A stretch of 64,000 nucleotides of DNA from Valencia hispanica (lineage: Eukaryota; Chordata; Actinopteri; Cyprinodontiformes; Valenciidae): NCBI GenBank assembly GCA_963556495.2, contig OY747702.1:43793180-43857179 (forward strand). Reading direction: 5' to 3'. Position 1 is the first letter of the stretch, and each line of letters opens with the position of its first letter. A program made the translations under genes and the position numbers. Shown piece after piece: positions 22,317 through 35,099 of the stretch. The notes below the pieces were generated by a model, which saw only the letters and a program-made list of their open reading frames with translations, was not told where the DNA came from and did not search any database.

Positions 22317-23883
22317 GGCTGTTTCTCAATACCCAAATGCTCAAGTACGTTCTTGTGTGCTTGGCAAGTACAGTTGTAAGTTAGTTCTTGCCGAGAACAC
22401 AAGGACACAGTCCGGTAGTTCTGCAATTGAAACAGAGCGTATTTGGTTTATGTCGCTGATCAGCTGCGATCTTTCCAGAGTTTCAATAAAGGGTCCAGGT
22501 TTACCTGGAAATGGGATTATTTTCACATTTATCATAGATAGTAAAATAAAACAAAAACATCTTTTGACAGATATTAAATATACAAAATTAGGAAGATGTG
22601 TCGATACAAAATAGAAAACCTGTAAAATAATGGGCTAAAGTTTTCATTATTGATTGTAAATGCACTGCTAAATTAATGGTAAATAAATTAAAACCCTTTC
22701 TTCCTTCACAAGACAATTTGCTTATAAAATATTTATTGTCTCAACTGACATAATTGATGATGTAAAGCTTTAGAGGCAAACGGTTAAATGATTCCTTCAA
22801 TTATTCCTGAAGTTTTCACTGGATCTATGAGCATTAAAAGTTTAAAGTATTATTTAATATTTTGCCAGCCTGCATCGGGCCAGCATTGTTGCTTTACAAC
22901 TGCAGGATTTATGTACAATTACTACTAAACACTGATTAACAAACTTATTTTCTTTTATTATCATCTTCATCATCATCAGATAAACTCATATCAGATGCCT
23001 ACAACATAAACAGAGAACATGTTTTTAGTAATATAGTAATATATAAATATTTGAGAATGACAAAAATCAACTGAAAAGTACAGGAAATTGATACTGTGAC
23101 TATCTAGTCAAGAGTAAATGTTAATATAATTTCAACATTTTTAAAGAAGATGAGGAGACTGTGAAGAAGACGATGGCACTATTACTAATAATTTACGTGC
23201 CAAAAATGGCTGGGTTGTAATTACAGGTAATGTGTATTTTATGAACTGTGGCGACAGAGTTTGAAAATACCTATATTAACTAAATAAATCTGAAAAATAA
23301 TATATTTTATATTCTGGTACTTGCAGTTTTCCACCACATATACTAAAACCCTTTTATATATCTCACTTTTAGTCGCTATTAAAAGATAAAAAGTAGCAGG
23401 ATCAGGCCGGGGTTAGCGGAGAAAACACACTCCAAGCGCCCGCTGAGCCTGCAGCTACCACAGCCTATTAGCGGCGCTGTGCTACTTTGAAAACACTGGA
23501 GCATATTTTAGTAGGCAGATTCTAAATGAACTGACCGTATAGATGAAGTTTTGATGTCTACTTTCTCGCCTAAAAACATCTTAAACTGCTTTTTGTGACC
23601 AGTTAATAGTGGCATAAATGTAATATATTTCAGCACTCACCTTCTCTATTTACTGTTGCTGGTAGTGCAAGGCATTGTGGGATACTTTGCTGGCTGAAGT
23701 CCCCAGAAGGATGCTTTGATGCGTCCTCAATACAATGGGTGGAGCATGAACACATCCGGGCACTTGAGCACTTGAGCGTTCTTGCCTTGATGCGTACTTA
23801 GAATTGGAACAGTACTTGGGCTGCCATCGATGACGTTTCTCAAGTACATAAGTCCAGACAAGAAGGCATATTGAGAAACAACC
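22317..23883. mobile_element. 1.57-kb TIR DNA transposon, non-autonomous
   Basis: The left end GGCTGTTTCTCAATACC is matched in inverse by the right end ATTGAGAAACAACC (23870-23883). Further inside, both arms carry inverse versions of a 'caagtac' and 'ttcttg' pattern. The element resembles fish DNA transposons beginning GG(C/T)TGTTTCTCAAT. The superfamily is uncertain (possibly ISL2EU/PIF-Harbinger-like). No clear TSD is visible. A 131-codon frame at 22219-22614 crosses the left end and is not a gene. Near 23400-23490 there is a compact GC-rich segment. Confidence 0.6.
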
Positions 23884-26136
23884 TATGTATATATTGAAAA
23901 GCTAGCTTGTTTACTGATTCTGTATACCAGTTTTAAAACATTGAAATTCTACATTGCACATTTGCAGTACATTCTCTGTGCATGACAAGAATAAAGGTTT
24001 CCGCCCTTTCAATTTATAAAACCCTTCTGCCTTTTTTGTTTTGTGTGTTTGGTATTCAGACTGCTGGGTTGTGACTTTTTGGCCATCATCTGTCTGCTTT
24101 CAGTCTCCTTGAATTGAATTTCCCTTTTCACTGACAGTGTTGTAGCCTGATCCTAAATACAGTATTTAGCTTTCAGACATAAAAAAAACAATGCGAACAT
24201 TTTTTAAGGATGGGATTCAGAACTAAACAGACAGTGAACACTGGAAAACCACCATAAAGGTAAGACATTTTCAACAAAAGAGGAGCTAATTGGATGAAGC
24301 ACCAATGAAAGGCTTGTATCTGTCTGTATATCTGCTCGACTGAAAATAAGCTCTAAATCTGGCCCCTATTGCTGGATGTAATAACTTCTCGGCAAGTCTT
24401 ACATGCACATATAAAATCAAAATTTTTCCCTTGTTATTATTGCTCTATCTTTGAACTAATTGCTTTGTGAAAACTACAAACAAACTGAACTGAAATTGCT
24501 TGTATATTCCATTTCCTGCCAATATTGTAAGTTAATTTGACTCTTGTAGATGTGGTTTTCTCAGCAACACCTCCCACTTTTCTTGTTCAGAATGGCTGGA
24601 ATAAACACACCAAAGATAATAAAATGTAATTGTCTCTGAATGTTGTGAGGTGTTTGTATTGCTGCGTACTCTTGAGGATTGAAAATGGATTGCTCCGTGT
24701 ATGGAAAAGATATTTCTAAAGGCTGTGATGATTGATGAAAATTAATTCTCGTAAAAGCTTTTCCACTTTGGAGTGATGACTTTATTTTGGCCAAAGAAAT
24801 AAGATTGTGAGCGGATGACTCAGAATGGGACCATTTTTTAAACTGTCTTAAAAGTATTTATCCTGGTGGTGGTTTGTCTGGAACTCCAGACGAGTCTTGT
24901 TTGTAAGTATTAGTTTTGATTCTTAAGATCATTTTAATTTTAAATATTAGATTGACTTTAACTAATCTCAAAAATCTGTCCTTGTATTTTTATGAAAATG
25001 AGGTAATTATGGCACAAAATAAGGTTGTTCTAGACTGGTGCCGCTCATGTTGGCAGGATGTTGAAGCAGCTCTGTTACATTAGTTCTGATTTTTTCTTTT
25101 TGTAAACTTTTGTGGATCATTTTTTGGTTGAGGCGCTGCATGTTTGGACAATTCTTTCCACTGCTTTTCGAGGCTGTGCGGTTAAAAGGATTTTTGGTCT
25201 TACTTTTTTACTTTCAGACATTTAGTATGATGCGTACCCGTGGCAGCAAGGTATTGTTATCATAGTTGTGAGCAGCTGATTAGCATTTCAAAAGCTTAAA
25301 TAATACCTGAACCAGGAGGCTTCATGGATGCAGAGCCGGATCAAAGAGAGGGTAGTTCAGACTTCCCTGGAAGTTCAAACCATCTCTTCCATCAATCTTA
25401 ATGGGCAAATTTCATATCCCCCAACTCTCTACCCTGCTTTCTGACCATACGGCCAGACAGACATTTGAAGAGAAGCGGCAAAATGAGGTGGTCTAGCTGC
25501 AACAATTGATGGTGTCACTTAGAACAGGTTACTGCGGAATATTGTCCATGCTCCCCTGATATTGCATTGTTAGCATTCCATGACAGTCATGAGACTTTCA
25601 TACAGCGACAGTCTTCAGTCCGAGGCCTCTTCAGAATTGTTGCAACCTGACTGAAACAGGAGATATTTCCTGCCCACAGAATCACCATAATCCATAATGA
25701 CTGAAGATATTTCAATGATATGAGTTACGACAACAATTAATTTCGTTTTGGCATGAATAAAGTATTTTTGAATTTGAAGTGAATTTCATTGTTCTCATGC
25801 TTTACCCATTTTTCTATTATTCTGTATTCCTGTTATGAGACTTTAGGATCTATATCAGTATCACTTCTATAGAATAAAACATCTGCCACATCACTGATTT
25901 CTTCTGTTTTACTTTTTTCTGTCACACCTTTTTTTGCTATTTTTTGCTAAGCAAAAGACAGTCAGAATTATCTAAAACCACCACCAGATCAAACAATTTT
26001 ATAAACAAAGCAAGAACAAGCAGTTCTTAAAAGTTTTCATTCATTAGGAAAAAGAAGGAAGGCATCCAAACCAACACAGTGCCATGTTGGTTCAGATGGC
26101 CTCTCCCCCACCCCTCCCCCATTTTTAAGTCATTAA
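23884..26136. other. Mostly unannotated; short LINE tail at 25739
   Basis: A 2.2-kb AT-rich block. The only recognisable piece is 25739-25785, where 'gcatgaataaagtatttttg' resembles a retroposon 3' tail on the plus strand. The remainder shows nothing I can classify. Confidence 0.4.
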
Positions 26137-26665
26137 TTAAAGATGCAGTCCGGAGAATATGTTTATGTATCAACGTTTTATAAATCTTTAAAATGATAGT
26201 GGGGTTCAATACTATGATAAAAGGCTAGGGCTCCACAACAGTTGTTATTTTTCTTAATCCCACCTTCCTGCCATAGGCCCCTTTGCATTACACACTGAGC
26301 GCCGCATTTTTTCAGCCAATAGAATTCAAATTTCATGCATGCGGATCGCGCAAACACATGGGGGTCCACGCACACAGACTGCTCCGTGTCTTCCCGTTTA
26401 CAGTCGCCATATTGTGAGAGAGCATCAGTCATGCAGAAGTTGCTCACCTACGAAATGTCCATGTCAAAAATACAATTGGGTGGTGCCCAGTAGCGCTTGC
26501 TGCTTACTTCTTTGACTCGCTGTGTCGCCACAGGTGATGCACGTGCACAACTGCTGTGGTAGGGCTGGAGGGAGGGAAAGGGAGGGGGGAGTGTTTTGGT
26601 AGGGGCCTTGGTATGTTGGATTCAAAAAATCTCTTTCCCTCAAATACTCTGGGCTGCAGCTTTAA
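26137..26665. mobile_element. TTAA-flanked TIR element, copy B
   Basis: TTAA (26137-26140) is followed by AGATGCAGTCCGGAG, and the right end reads GGGCTGCAGCT followed by TTAA (26662-26665). The 521-bp body matches copy A (13537-14223) in its terminal AGNTGC sequence, a CGGAG block near the left end and the TTAA flank. The interior has CpG-containing blocks and no transposase. Confidence 0.65.
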
Positions 26666-26756
26666 CTGTGTGATTAACCAAGATTTTTGTTCAATTCCAA
26701 TAGGCATGAGAATCATAAAATCACTCAAAAAGCACCCGTCTGGCAACATGAAGTAA

Positions 26757-27655
26757 GGCAAGGCAATTTTATTTGTATAGCACACTTTCAACAACAAGGT
26801 AACTCAATGTGCTTTACATGATTAAGGAGTAAAATAAAAATAGCAGTAAAACACAGACAAAGCATATAAAGTAAAAACAGCAATAAAGCAAGAAGCACAC
26901 ACAGATACATCAAAGCATTACAAAGCATATAATTTAAAAACAGCAGTAAAACAAGAAGAATACACTATACATGATACATCAAAGCATTACTCAAAGGCAG
27001 CTCTAAACAGATACGTTTTTAGTTGTGATTTAAAAGAACTCAGTGTTTCAGCAGCTTTGCAGTTTTCAGGAAGTTTTTTCCAGATTAGAGGAGCATAGAA
27101 ACTAAAAGCTGCTTCTCCGTGTTTGGTTCTAATTCTAGGGATGTTGAGTAAACTGGAATTAGAGGAGCTGAGTGGTCTGGGCGTAGGTATAGTAACAATA
27201 GATCCTCAACATACTTTGGTGCTAAGACATTCAATGATTTATAAACTAGTAAAAGTATTTTGAAGTATATTCTCTGAGCTACAGGGAGCCAGTGTAAGGA
27301 CTTTAGAACTGGGGTGATGTGCTCTACTTTCCTGGTTCTAGTGAGGAACACGAGCAGCAGCGTTCTGGATCTGCTGTAGCTGTCTGATTGACTTTTTAGG
27401 CAGACCTGTGAGGACGCTGTTGCAGTAATCAATCCGACTAAAGATGAACGCATGGATGAGTTTTTTGAGGTCCTGAGGCGACATCTGTCTTTTAATCTTA
27501 GAAATGTTCTTCAGGTGATAGAAGGCTGACTTTGTTATTGCCTTTATGTGACCCTGGAGGTTCAGGTCTGAGTCCATAACTACACCAAAATTTCGGGCCT
27601 CATCAGTAGTTTCTAGCTGTACTAACTGAAGCTGTGTAGTAGTGAAGTAGGCTAA
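26757..27655 (-). mobile_element. Rex1 (CR1/Jockey-type) LINE 3' fragment
   Basis: A 5'-truncated non-LTR retrotransposon on the minus strand. The coding remnant is the extreme C-terminal part of the Rex1 ORF downstream of the reverse transcriptase palm. In 27577-27338 it reads LNLQGHIKAITKSAFYHLKN and SRIDYCNSVLTGLPKKSIRQ. In a second frame (27453-27085) it reads HITPVLKSLHWLPVAQRIYF and KILLLVYKSLN. One frameshift separates the two. The 3' UTR ends with the diagnostic 'caattttatttgtatagcac' (reverse sense) at 26763-26782. Endonuclease and catalytic reverse transcriptase motifs lie in the missing 5' part. It is less decayed than the 17045 copy. Confidence 0.9.
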
Positions 27656-27663
27656 AAGATCTC

Positions 27664-27816
27664 AAAAACAAACACATCCATCCATCCATTATCTGTAGCC
27701 ATCCATCCTATGCGGGGTTGCAGGAGGGCTGGTGCCTTTCTCCAGCAGTCATGGGGCGAGAGTCGGGGTACACCCTGGACAGGTCGCCAGTCCATCGCAG
27801 GAAAAAACAAACACAT
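27664..27816 (-). mobile_element. 125-bp L2-type LINE tail insertion with 14-bp TSD
   Basis: A (CATC)n run followed by 'ccagcagtcatggggcgaga', 'ggggtacaccctggacaggt' and 'cgccagtccatcgcagg' is the minus-strand 3' tail of an L2/Maui-type LINE. The inserted body is 27678-27802. It is flanked by perfect 14-bp copies of AAAAACAAACACAT (27664-27677 and 27803-27816), so it entered as an extremely truncated reverse-transcription product. Confidence 0.9.
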
Positions 27817-27839
27817 AATGCCCAAATTTAAAGAAACTC

Positions 27840-28250
27840 AAAAACAGATGAGAAGCAAAGACTTTGGAATTTAAAGGAGCCAGAGTGAAAGTCATGTATA
27901 AATGGAGAAAACTTCGAACAGTCGTAAACCTTCTCAGGACTGGCAAACAAATATTACTCAATATGTGCATCAATGATTCATTTAGGAGGTCACGAAACAA
28001 CCCACAAAAATATGTAAAGCGCAGTAGGTCTGTGTTAAAGCTTTGCTAAGCTTAGATTTCATGGATCAACAATAAGAAAGAAACTGGGCAAAAACAGCAT
28101 CCATGGGAAAGTTTCATGATAAAAGCACTGCGAAGGTAAAAGAGCATAAAGGCCTGTGTCATTTTACCCAGAACACATCTTGATGACCCTAAAGACATTT
28201 GGGGAGAGCTGTGAATTGAGCAATTTGTCAACTTTGCAACTTCAAGGGAA
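27840..28250 (+). mobile_element. Tc1/mariner fragment
   Basis: The plus strand carries phrases of another fish Tc1/mariner family: 'gtataaatggagaaaacttc', 'ttctcaggactggcaaac', 'cataaaggcctgtgtcattt', 'acatcttgatgaccctaaag' and 'acatttggggaga'. These correspond to the end of the DNA-binding half and the start of the catalytic half of the transposase. All frames contain stops, and termini are not seen. The 165-codon frame at 28156-28653 begins inside it in a shifted frame. Confidence 0.65.
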
Positions 28251-30237
28251 CAGTGGTCTGTTCAGTGGGGAACGAAAGATTTACCATTACACACATTTCA
28301 CAGAGAAACAGCTACAGCATTCCCCCTTGAAGGCCACGCTCAGTGTCTGCAGAGTTTTTGCATGGATGGACAGCTTTGTGAGATCCTATATTTGTATTTT
28401 AGTCCTATGCATCTCCTCTCTTGCATTACAATTGACTATCAGCTTCCCTTTATATGCAGGGATATTAACTAAACTCTTAAAACTGGTAACACTGAAAACT
28501 TTGTGCTGCCTAAATTTATTGTTTGTGGTTGTTTATGGAGAGGAGATGGAGCAAAAACACAGAGAAAAATCTAACCGTGACAAAAAAAAGCAGAAACTGA
28601 AGAAATCTATAAGAGGGCAAATGGTCTTTCACCTACAAGTTTCTGAAAACTGATATACCCAGGGGCATGTGTCACAGTAAAAAGGGCCTGCCAACATCTA
28701 CATTCTGATACCATAAAAAATTACAGTATTAAACTTTATCTGCAGAGTTTAAATTTATTAGATGTGAGGTTTAATGGCAGGACAGCTACATCAGTTCATA
28801 ATTCATTTATCACCCCCTCCTGTCATTAAACAGCACTAACATTCACTGTTTAGGGAGCAGTTTCCTCACTTGCATGAGAGACGAATACTAACACAGTTCT
28901 AAGTCTGAACTCGCATGCAAAAGCTACTCCAGTGAGTATGTTAATGAGTAGGTTAATTAGCAAGACTGCACGTAGTTTAGTGTCTCATGGCCACAGGGCA
29001 AAAGAACAGAAGACAGGTGTTGAGCTTAGGGAAGGCAGAGAATCGATATCTTGGCATTTCTGGTCTCTTTGGGGCTTTTTTTAGTAACTTGATGCACAGG
29101 TGTTAATCACAGAGTCAAATTGTTTCATTAATCAAGTGAGGAGTCCCAGAACATCAGAGACAGATATCTCTGCCCTCCCCACTCTCTCTGCTGTGTCCTT
29201 CTCCTGACAAGCAGATAACCATCAGTAAAAAAAAGAGAGGAGAAAGAGGTGACTGTGCTACAGTGGAGCCAAGTCTCACTGGGAGGCTGTCAGAGAGCGT
29301 TCCAACACCCAAACGTCTCCTGTCCCGATCATCTTGTTTCCTAAGCAGGCAGTTTGGGGCTGATGAGCCCAGTTACCTTCTGACAGTTTCTGTCAGTCTC
29401 AGTCTGCTCGGATCGCGGGAAACAGAGAGAACGAGCAGATAAAATCTGCACACAACCCTGAAGCTAATCTTTTGTTTTTTGCCGATTGGGTGTATTGAGG
29501 ATCTCGAAAATCTAGCCAGCATGTCTGTCTGCTGTATCAGTCCTGTTTGATTGCTAATCCATAATGTTTCTGTCTCTGTGCAAACTGACAAACAAAAAGT
29601 TCATTCATTTGGATTGCTAAAGACAAGGTGCTGTTAAAAATACAAGTACTAAGATAGTTTAAAGTAGAAAGAAGTTGCATTATGTTATCTTCAACATTTC
29701 CTGAAGTATTTCCCTGAAATACACGCTTATTCACTCTATAGTGCTGCCTACAGAAAAGTAAGAAGAAGATGGAGGTCATAAAGTTTTTTCATTTCAAACA
29801 CCTGAAGGCAGGACTACTTCATCATGTTGGGCTTAGTATTATCAGTTACTGGATGCATGAATAAACATACATAATTGAAACAACATAATTAAAAATATCA
29901 TCCCTGTGATATAAACTTTTCTAACACAGATGCTTGCATCATGTCAAGCCTCCCTATTTGTGGTTTTTTTTTGTAGAGTGTATCTAAAATGTTCAAAAGA
30001 AAAGGCAGCTAGGGAAGCTCAAATACTTTCAAATACTCCTACTTGATGCGCTATTGGTTGGTGTTTGCAAGCAGTCAATCAAAGAGCTGCATTCTCTTTT
30101 TATGATGATTGGCTGTAAGCCTAAGAGTGGAGATATGGAAGACTGTAGATTTTAGTCTCTGCAGTAGAGCTAAGATGATTTCCACTGTATGTATTAATGT
30201 TTTTGTAGGGTATTTTTGTTGTACGAACCAATAAAAT
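28251..30237. other. No recognised feature
   Basis: About 2 kb without a recognisable repeat. The 28156-28653 frame ends here with a lysine-rich stretch and hydrophobic segments, but starts within a transposon remnant. No exon signals could be argued. Confidence 0.45.
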
Positions 30238-30330
30238 AGCCAGTCATTAGGGGGTCTCAAGTATTCGTGGATTAGAGGGGGGCATTGGTCCCTATGCCCC
30301 ACAAATACCAGGGATTTGCTGTAATATTAA
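30238..30330. mobile_element. Tigger-like terminal fragment (possible)
   Basis: 'gggggtctcaagtattcgtg' followed by 'gggggcattggtccctatgc' resembles the terminus of Tigger/pogo-type elements such as the one at 34706. Only one end is present. Confidence 0.35.
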
Positions 30331-33300
30331 CTCAAAAAAACTGCAGTTGTGGCTAAAAGAAAACACCTTCATAACCCATGCAAAGTTTTTAAATATGGGA
30401 CATCTGGTTTTTTTTTTTGTTATGACAAGGCTGCATCATTACATCCCCCTCTCAATCATCCATTGACTAAACTGCTTCCTCTGGAATAAGATATATTAAA
30501 CCCAAATTAGAAAGAGTTTTGACCTTAATTGAAGCATTTTGTTGTTTGAAAAGCTTTAAATTAATGAAGCTTTAATCAATTCCATAATGTTCAAAAATAC
30601 GATTGCAAGAAAAAGTATATAATATTTGATCAAATTGATTTTATGTTGGCTGATCATTTATTTATAATTAAAAATAGTGCATGATCTTACCTTTATTTGT
30701 GTATGAGGTCCATGTGCTTATCCTCCTCCACAAATATCTCCATAACTCTCATGTAAAAATCATCTTTGTTTGCCTTCAATTTTAAAAATCTGGCTCCTTC
30801 ACTAGAGATTATTGCTAAGGAGGAAAGTTAGTCCAGAATTGGTTTCTATTCTGATTGTATTTCTCCAACTGTTTACAGTCTCTTCAATGCAACTGGGTAA
30901 ATGTCCTCCAAGTTAGAAATTGGGAAAAGCACTGGAAAACAGATGCTGTCCTGGTTAGCTACTATCAACAAGCTAACATCATAAGAATGATTAATGGTGT
31001 ATTTATAGTGCCGTAGAATATGCCACTACAAAGTTAGAGGTGAGGTCTAGCAGAGTTTTAGGTGGAAATGAAAGAGAGCTAATGTCAAAGCTTTAGCTGG
31101 TACGTTATTCATTATTTCAGACTCTGTAGATACAAAATAACCTTTCAATATACAGTACCAGAGAGGTTGGTGCTGAAGAGGGAAAATGAATCATGCAGGA
31201 AGGGAAAAAAAAAAAAACCCTCTCTTTTAAATTTGAAACAAAGACTTAGTGCTCAGCTTTCTGGTGAGCTGTATTTCTCAGTCACCCTCGTGCTCAGAGG
31301 GCTCATATCCCTGAAGCTGATGTGGCAGCACAGCATTAACCGTTATCTGTCTTACATGATTATTCCCATTTGAAACCCTGTTAAAGTGCAAGGTACATCA
31401 TTCCTCTGTCTGAAATGAGCTCTCCTGTCTAATATACCCCACCTTTTCATCTGCATTTATGCCTCATAAGAACTTTACATTTGTCAACTTCATACGCTAC
31501 ATTTCTGAACAAGTGCAGGAGTGTACAGGTTGCTTTTATGGGCTGTTTGGGCCTTGTACCAAAACAGAAGTTGTGTACACATTCTCAGCTCAAAATCAAG
31601 CTTAATCCCTGTGTGGAATGGAATTGATCTGGACTGCCCTTGTCGAGGATCCTGTTTGTGGATCTCAAGATGCAGTCATAGCAAGGAAAGTTTCTAGCCT
31701 CTTAACCTCAGGATTTCATTTTACTTTGTGCAGACAATATAATTCTATTGGCATGACTTCCCCGAGGTACTGCAGCCCCGACATTAGAGCTTTGCTCTTG
31801 TCTAATAAAAACATGATCAAAGGTAGCACGAGCATGGACAATGCTAATACATAACCAATCTTGGAGAGACAAGTGGAAACTTGAGTGACATTCTGCTCTA
31901 CACTCCATACCAGTCAGTGGTGGTAATGCACCAATTTTCTGTTTGCCAGCCACCAATAAGCATCACAAAGAAGAAGGTTGTTGGGTATTTTTTAGGCTGA
32001 TATGAGCATGGTAATGGTAGTAGGATAAAAACTTTGTGAGAATTTACACAACGAACGAAATTACCAAGTTTTTAGCGGCAGCGTATGTTGGAATGTGGAC
32101 GTAAGACTTGTTGTGGAATAAAAATTATTTATTGGAGTACATTGATTGGACCCTTGTGGACTTAAAAAAACAGTTTTTTGTTCAAGATGGCTCTGTTCTG
32201 TCAATGGAATAAGGTGAGTTGGACATTATTTAGCTCTCTAAGTGGTGTGACAAAAGCTCTTACTCTGTCTACAGCTATGATGTTATCCTTGATTGGTATA
32301 CATCATCGTAATCCCAAGAATTGTAGCTTTCTATGGATGTATAAAATGTATATGTAGATAGAAAGGGTGTTGCAACAAAAAAGGCAGTGTTGACCCGAAA
32401 GTATATAAGGTACCGCAAACGGGACGTAAAAACACAAAGGGGTTAAATAAAAAGACTGTTTACTGATGGCGTTTATGTTACTGAGTGCAAAAGACTCCAC
32501 TGCTAAAGAAAAAGTATATTGACGCATGTTTACATTTCGCGTTTTTTTTTTTTTGTGTGTGTGCCTAAATGTATTTATGGCATTATTGTGTGTTTAAGAA
32601 AATTGTTTTAGTTTCTGAAAGATAATGAAAGTGTTTGGAAGAAAAGCAGGTCTATATTTAAATTTTAAAAGCGGCAGACACAGAGGAATCCTTCTTTTAC
32701 ACTTCAAAGCTTACTATCTCTCAGGTGGCATTGGAAAAACAGGCATGGGTCATGGTTTCACTGAGAATAACAGACTGTATGCAGCTCAGAATAGAATGCA
32801 CACTCTCTAATGAAAATTAGAAGTTCTTCAATGCCAAACTTTTATAACAGAACGAGGACGTCACTTTAATTCAGCCGGAAAAGAGAGGTTTGAGGGATTA
32901 CAACACCATAACCTCTGCATCTGTCCCTTGTCTTTATGAAAAAGACTGATCTGCAACCTGCTCATAAATCAGTACATGTCCTCTCTGACCCTGTCACATA
33001 TAAATGCACCATTCAGTTTAAGTGCAAAGATAAAAACTATCATGAAAAAGATGTAATATGAGCCTAAAACAACTAATCTCAGCAGTCCATGCAGTAAAAA
33101 CTGGAGCAGCACTGATATTCTATTTCAAACCTTCTGGCATATTCTGTCCTTGATGATTTTGATCAACCAAAAGTAGCGGCTCTGCAGAGTTAAAAAAAAT
33201 CCTCCAGCAAAGGCATGCAGTTAATAACGGCCTCAATCGGACCCTGATATAGGAGATGAGAAAGCCGGAGTACGCGTGGGAGACAAATAAAAGTGAGATG

Positions 33301-34194
33301 CGAGATTTCTCCTCGCTCAGATAATCTCGTGAACAGATGAGCCTGGGTCGGACCCGTCGCCGCAGCTCACCAGCAAAACAAAGCTGACAAATGCAGTGAG
33401 TGTGAGATGAGGGGGAGATTATGAGCATGGCGGAGGAAAAAGGCCTTGGTGTAGCAAAAGCTCTTAATGTTCTTGGAGAGAGACGGGAACTCTGCGGATG
33501 TGTGTCCACGCACAACTAAGAAGCTCAGCTGAGCGTCTCCTCGGACTGATCGGCCTGCCACTCAACTCTGGAGGCATGCAAACATGTTTAAGTATTTATA
33601 ACTATATGCACATGGTTGGGCATGTTTATCTTTTGCAGACACAGACTCCTGTGTGGAACAACACATCCACCTCTCTATAAAAGAAGCTGGAGAGAAAAAA
33701 AAACATGAGGTGTGAGTAGCCTTTGAATTTAACAGGGAAGGGGAGCTCTTGTTATCAGTGCTGTTGTTTGCTTTCCAGTTTAGTTTCAGTGAAAAGATGT
33801 CTGCACTACTGTAGGCTTGACGGCTTGAATTCCTCTTGGTGTAATGTTTGGGAAAGCAGTTGGAAGCAAATACGAGCAGACTTTGAAGAGGCTCTTTAGT
33901 TTGGAATAGAACAAACATGGGCCTGGTTTCATTTCCCCGTGACTTTGTGCTAAATATGGGTTTTGCTCTAATGACTTCTGAGCCTGCAATCCCGGGAAGA
34001 TTGTCACATTGAGTTTCTGTGCTTCCTGCATAGAGGTTGGTTCTGGGTGAAAAATAAGGAGAAGAACAGGAGCGAGAGGACGCATGAGAGCAGCAGATAA
34101 AGGGTACTAATGCTGGTAGAATACCTGTCACATGCTGGATAAAAGAAATTCTTTACCAAGGTTCTCATTCTTAATCCTATTTTTTCACACAGCA
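30331..34194. other. 3.9-kb block without recognised repeats
   Basis: The longest interval without an identified transposon. Most is AT-rich. A GC-richer, CpG-containing segment lies at 33220-33560 and contains a 131-codon minus-strand frame. A 189-codon minus-strand frame spans 33562-34131. Neither has a domain, signal peptide or recognisable repeat structure, and both are serine-rich products of biased composition. Low repeat density makes this a reasonable place to look for conserved non-coding sequence or an unrecognised exon. Confidence 0.35.
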
Positions 34195-34703
34195 TACAGT
34201 GTTTTTCAAAAGTGTTCCTAACCCTTGAACTTTTCCACACTCTGTCACATTACAAACAGAGACCTGTTGTATTTCATGTGATAGATCAGGAAAAAGTAAT
34301 GCATAATTTTAAGGAGGAAAGAAAAAAAACATGATTTGAGGAAATGCTTTCTGAATAAAAATCTAAATGATTTAAATAAAATGAATAACAGCTACAAGTC
34401 TTTTAGGATTGTAACTGTACCAAGTTTGCACAAGCGTTTTGCTTTTTTCTGTGGAAAGCTTGGTCAGATTGGATGGAGGGCACCTGTGAACATTCACGTT
34501 CCGCTTCTGTCACAGATTTTCAGTATGATACAAGTCTGGATTTTGCCTGGGCCATGCTAACATGTGAAAATGCTTTGATTTAAACTGTACCCTTGTGGGT
34601 CTATCTGTATGGTTGTTCTAGAAAATTTGCTGTGAAGTGAACCTCTACCCCCAGCCTTAAGACTTTTGTTCCATCAAACAGGTTTTCTTTTAGAACTGCC
34701 CTG

Positions 34704-35099
34704 TACAGTGGACCCCCAGTATTGGCGGGGGTTAGGGACCACAACCACCTGCGAACAGCTGAAATCTGCAAATACTTCAGACCCCCTCTGAAAATGCTTA
34801 TAATCACCAACCACCTTATACCTTATTATTTGCACAGAGGAAACTGTCTTGGCACTACAGCTAAACTTCAGCCAATCAGCACCAAGAAAAGTGAATGGCG
34901 GTCCTGGATTGGCTGCTTTGCAAATGGCACCCAATGACAAGTCAATTAGTATTGTGTGTAACTATTTCAGCTTCTCAAGTAGCAATTTCTTTCGAATATT
35001 TCAAATAAGCTTCATGAAAAAGTTCCACGAAGAGCTGAATTTTCCGCAAATAATTTTGAGTTATGTCCACGGAAAAATCTGCGAAAACAATGCACTGTA
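34704..35099. mobile_element. Tigger/pogo-like MITE with TA TSD
   Basis: The body at 34706-35097 (392 bp) begins CAGTGGACCCCCAGTATT and ends in 'aatgcactg', flanked by TA at 34704-34705 and 35098-35099. The 'gcgggggttagggacc' segment near the left end is typical of Tigger/pogo-type elements in fish. No transposase is present. It sits in the Tc1 copy at a TA dinucleotide. Confidence 0.75.

Noticed and set aside
28156..28653. 165-codon plus-strand frame with hydrophobic segments
   Set aside because: It starts inside a Tc1/mariner fragment in a shifted frame and has no recognisable family. AT-rich DNA readily yields hydrophobic segments.
33562..34131. 189-codon minus-strand open frame, the longest outside identified repeats
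   Set aside because: Serine-rich, no domain, signal peptide or homology that I recognise. It is overlapped by another open frame on the same strand (33786-34085). Likely chance.
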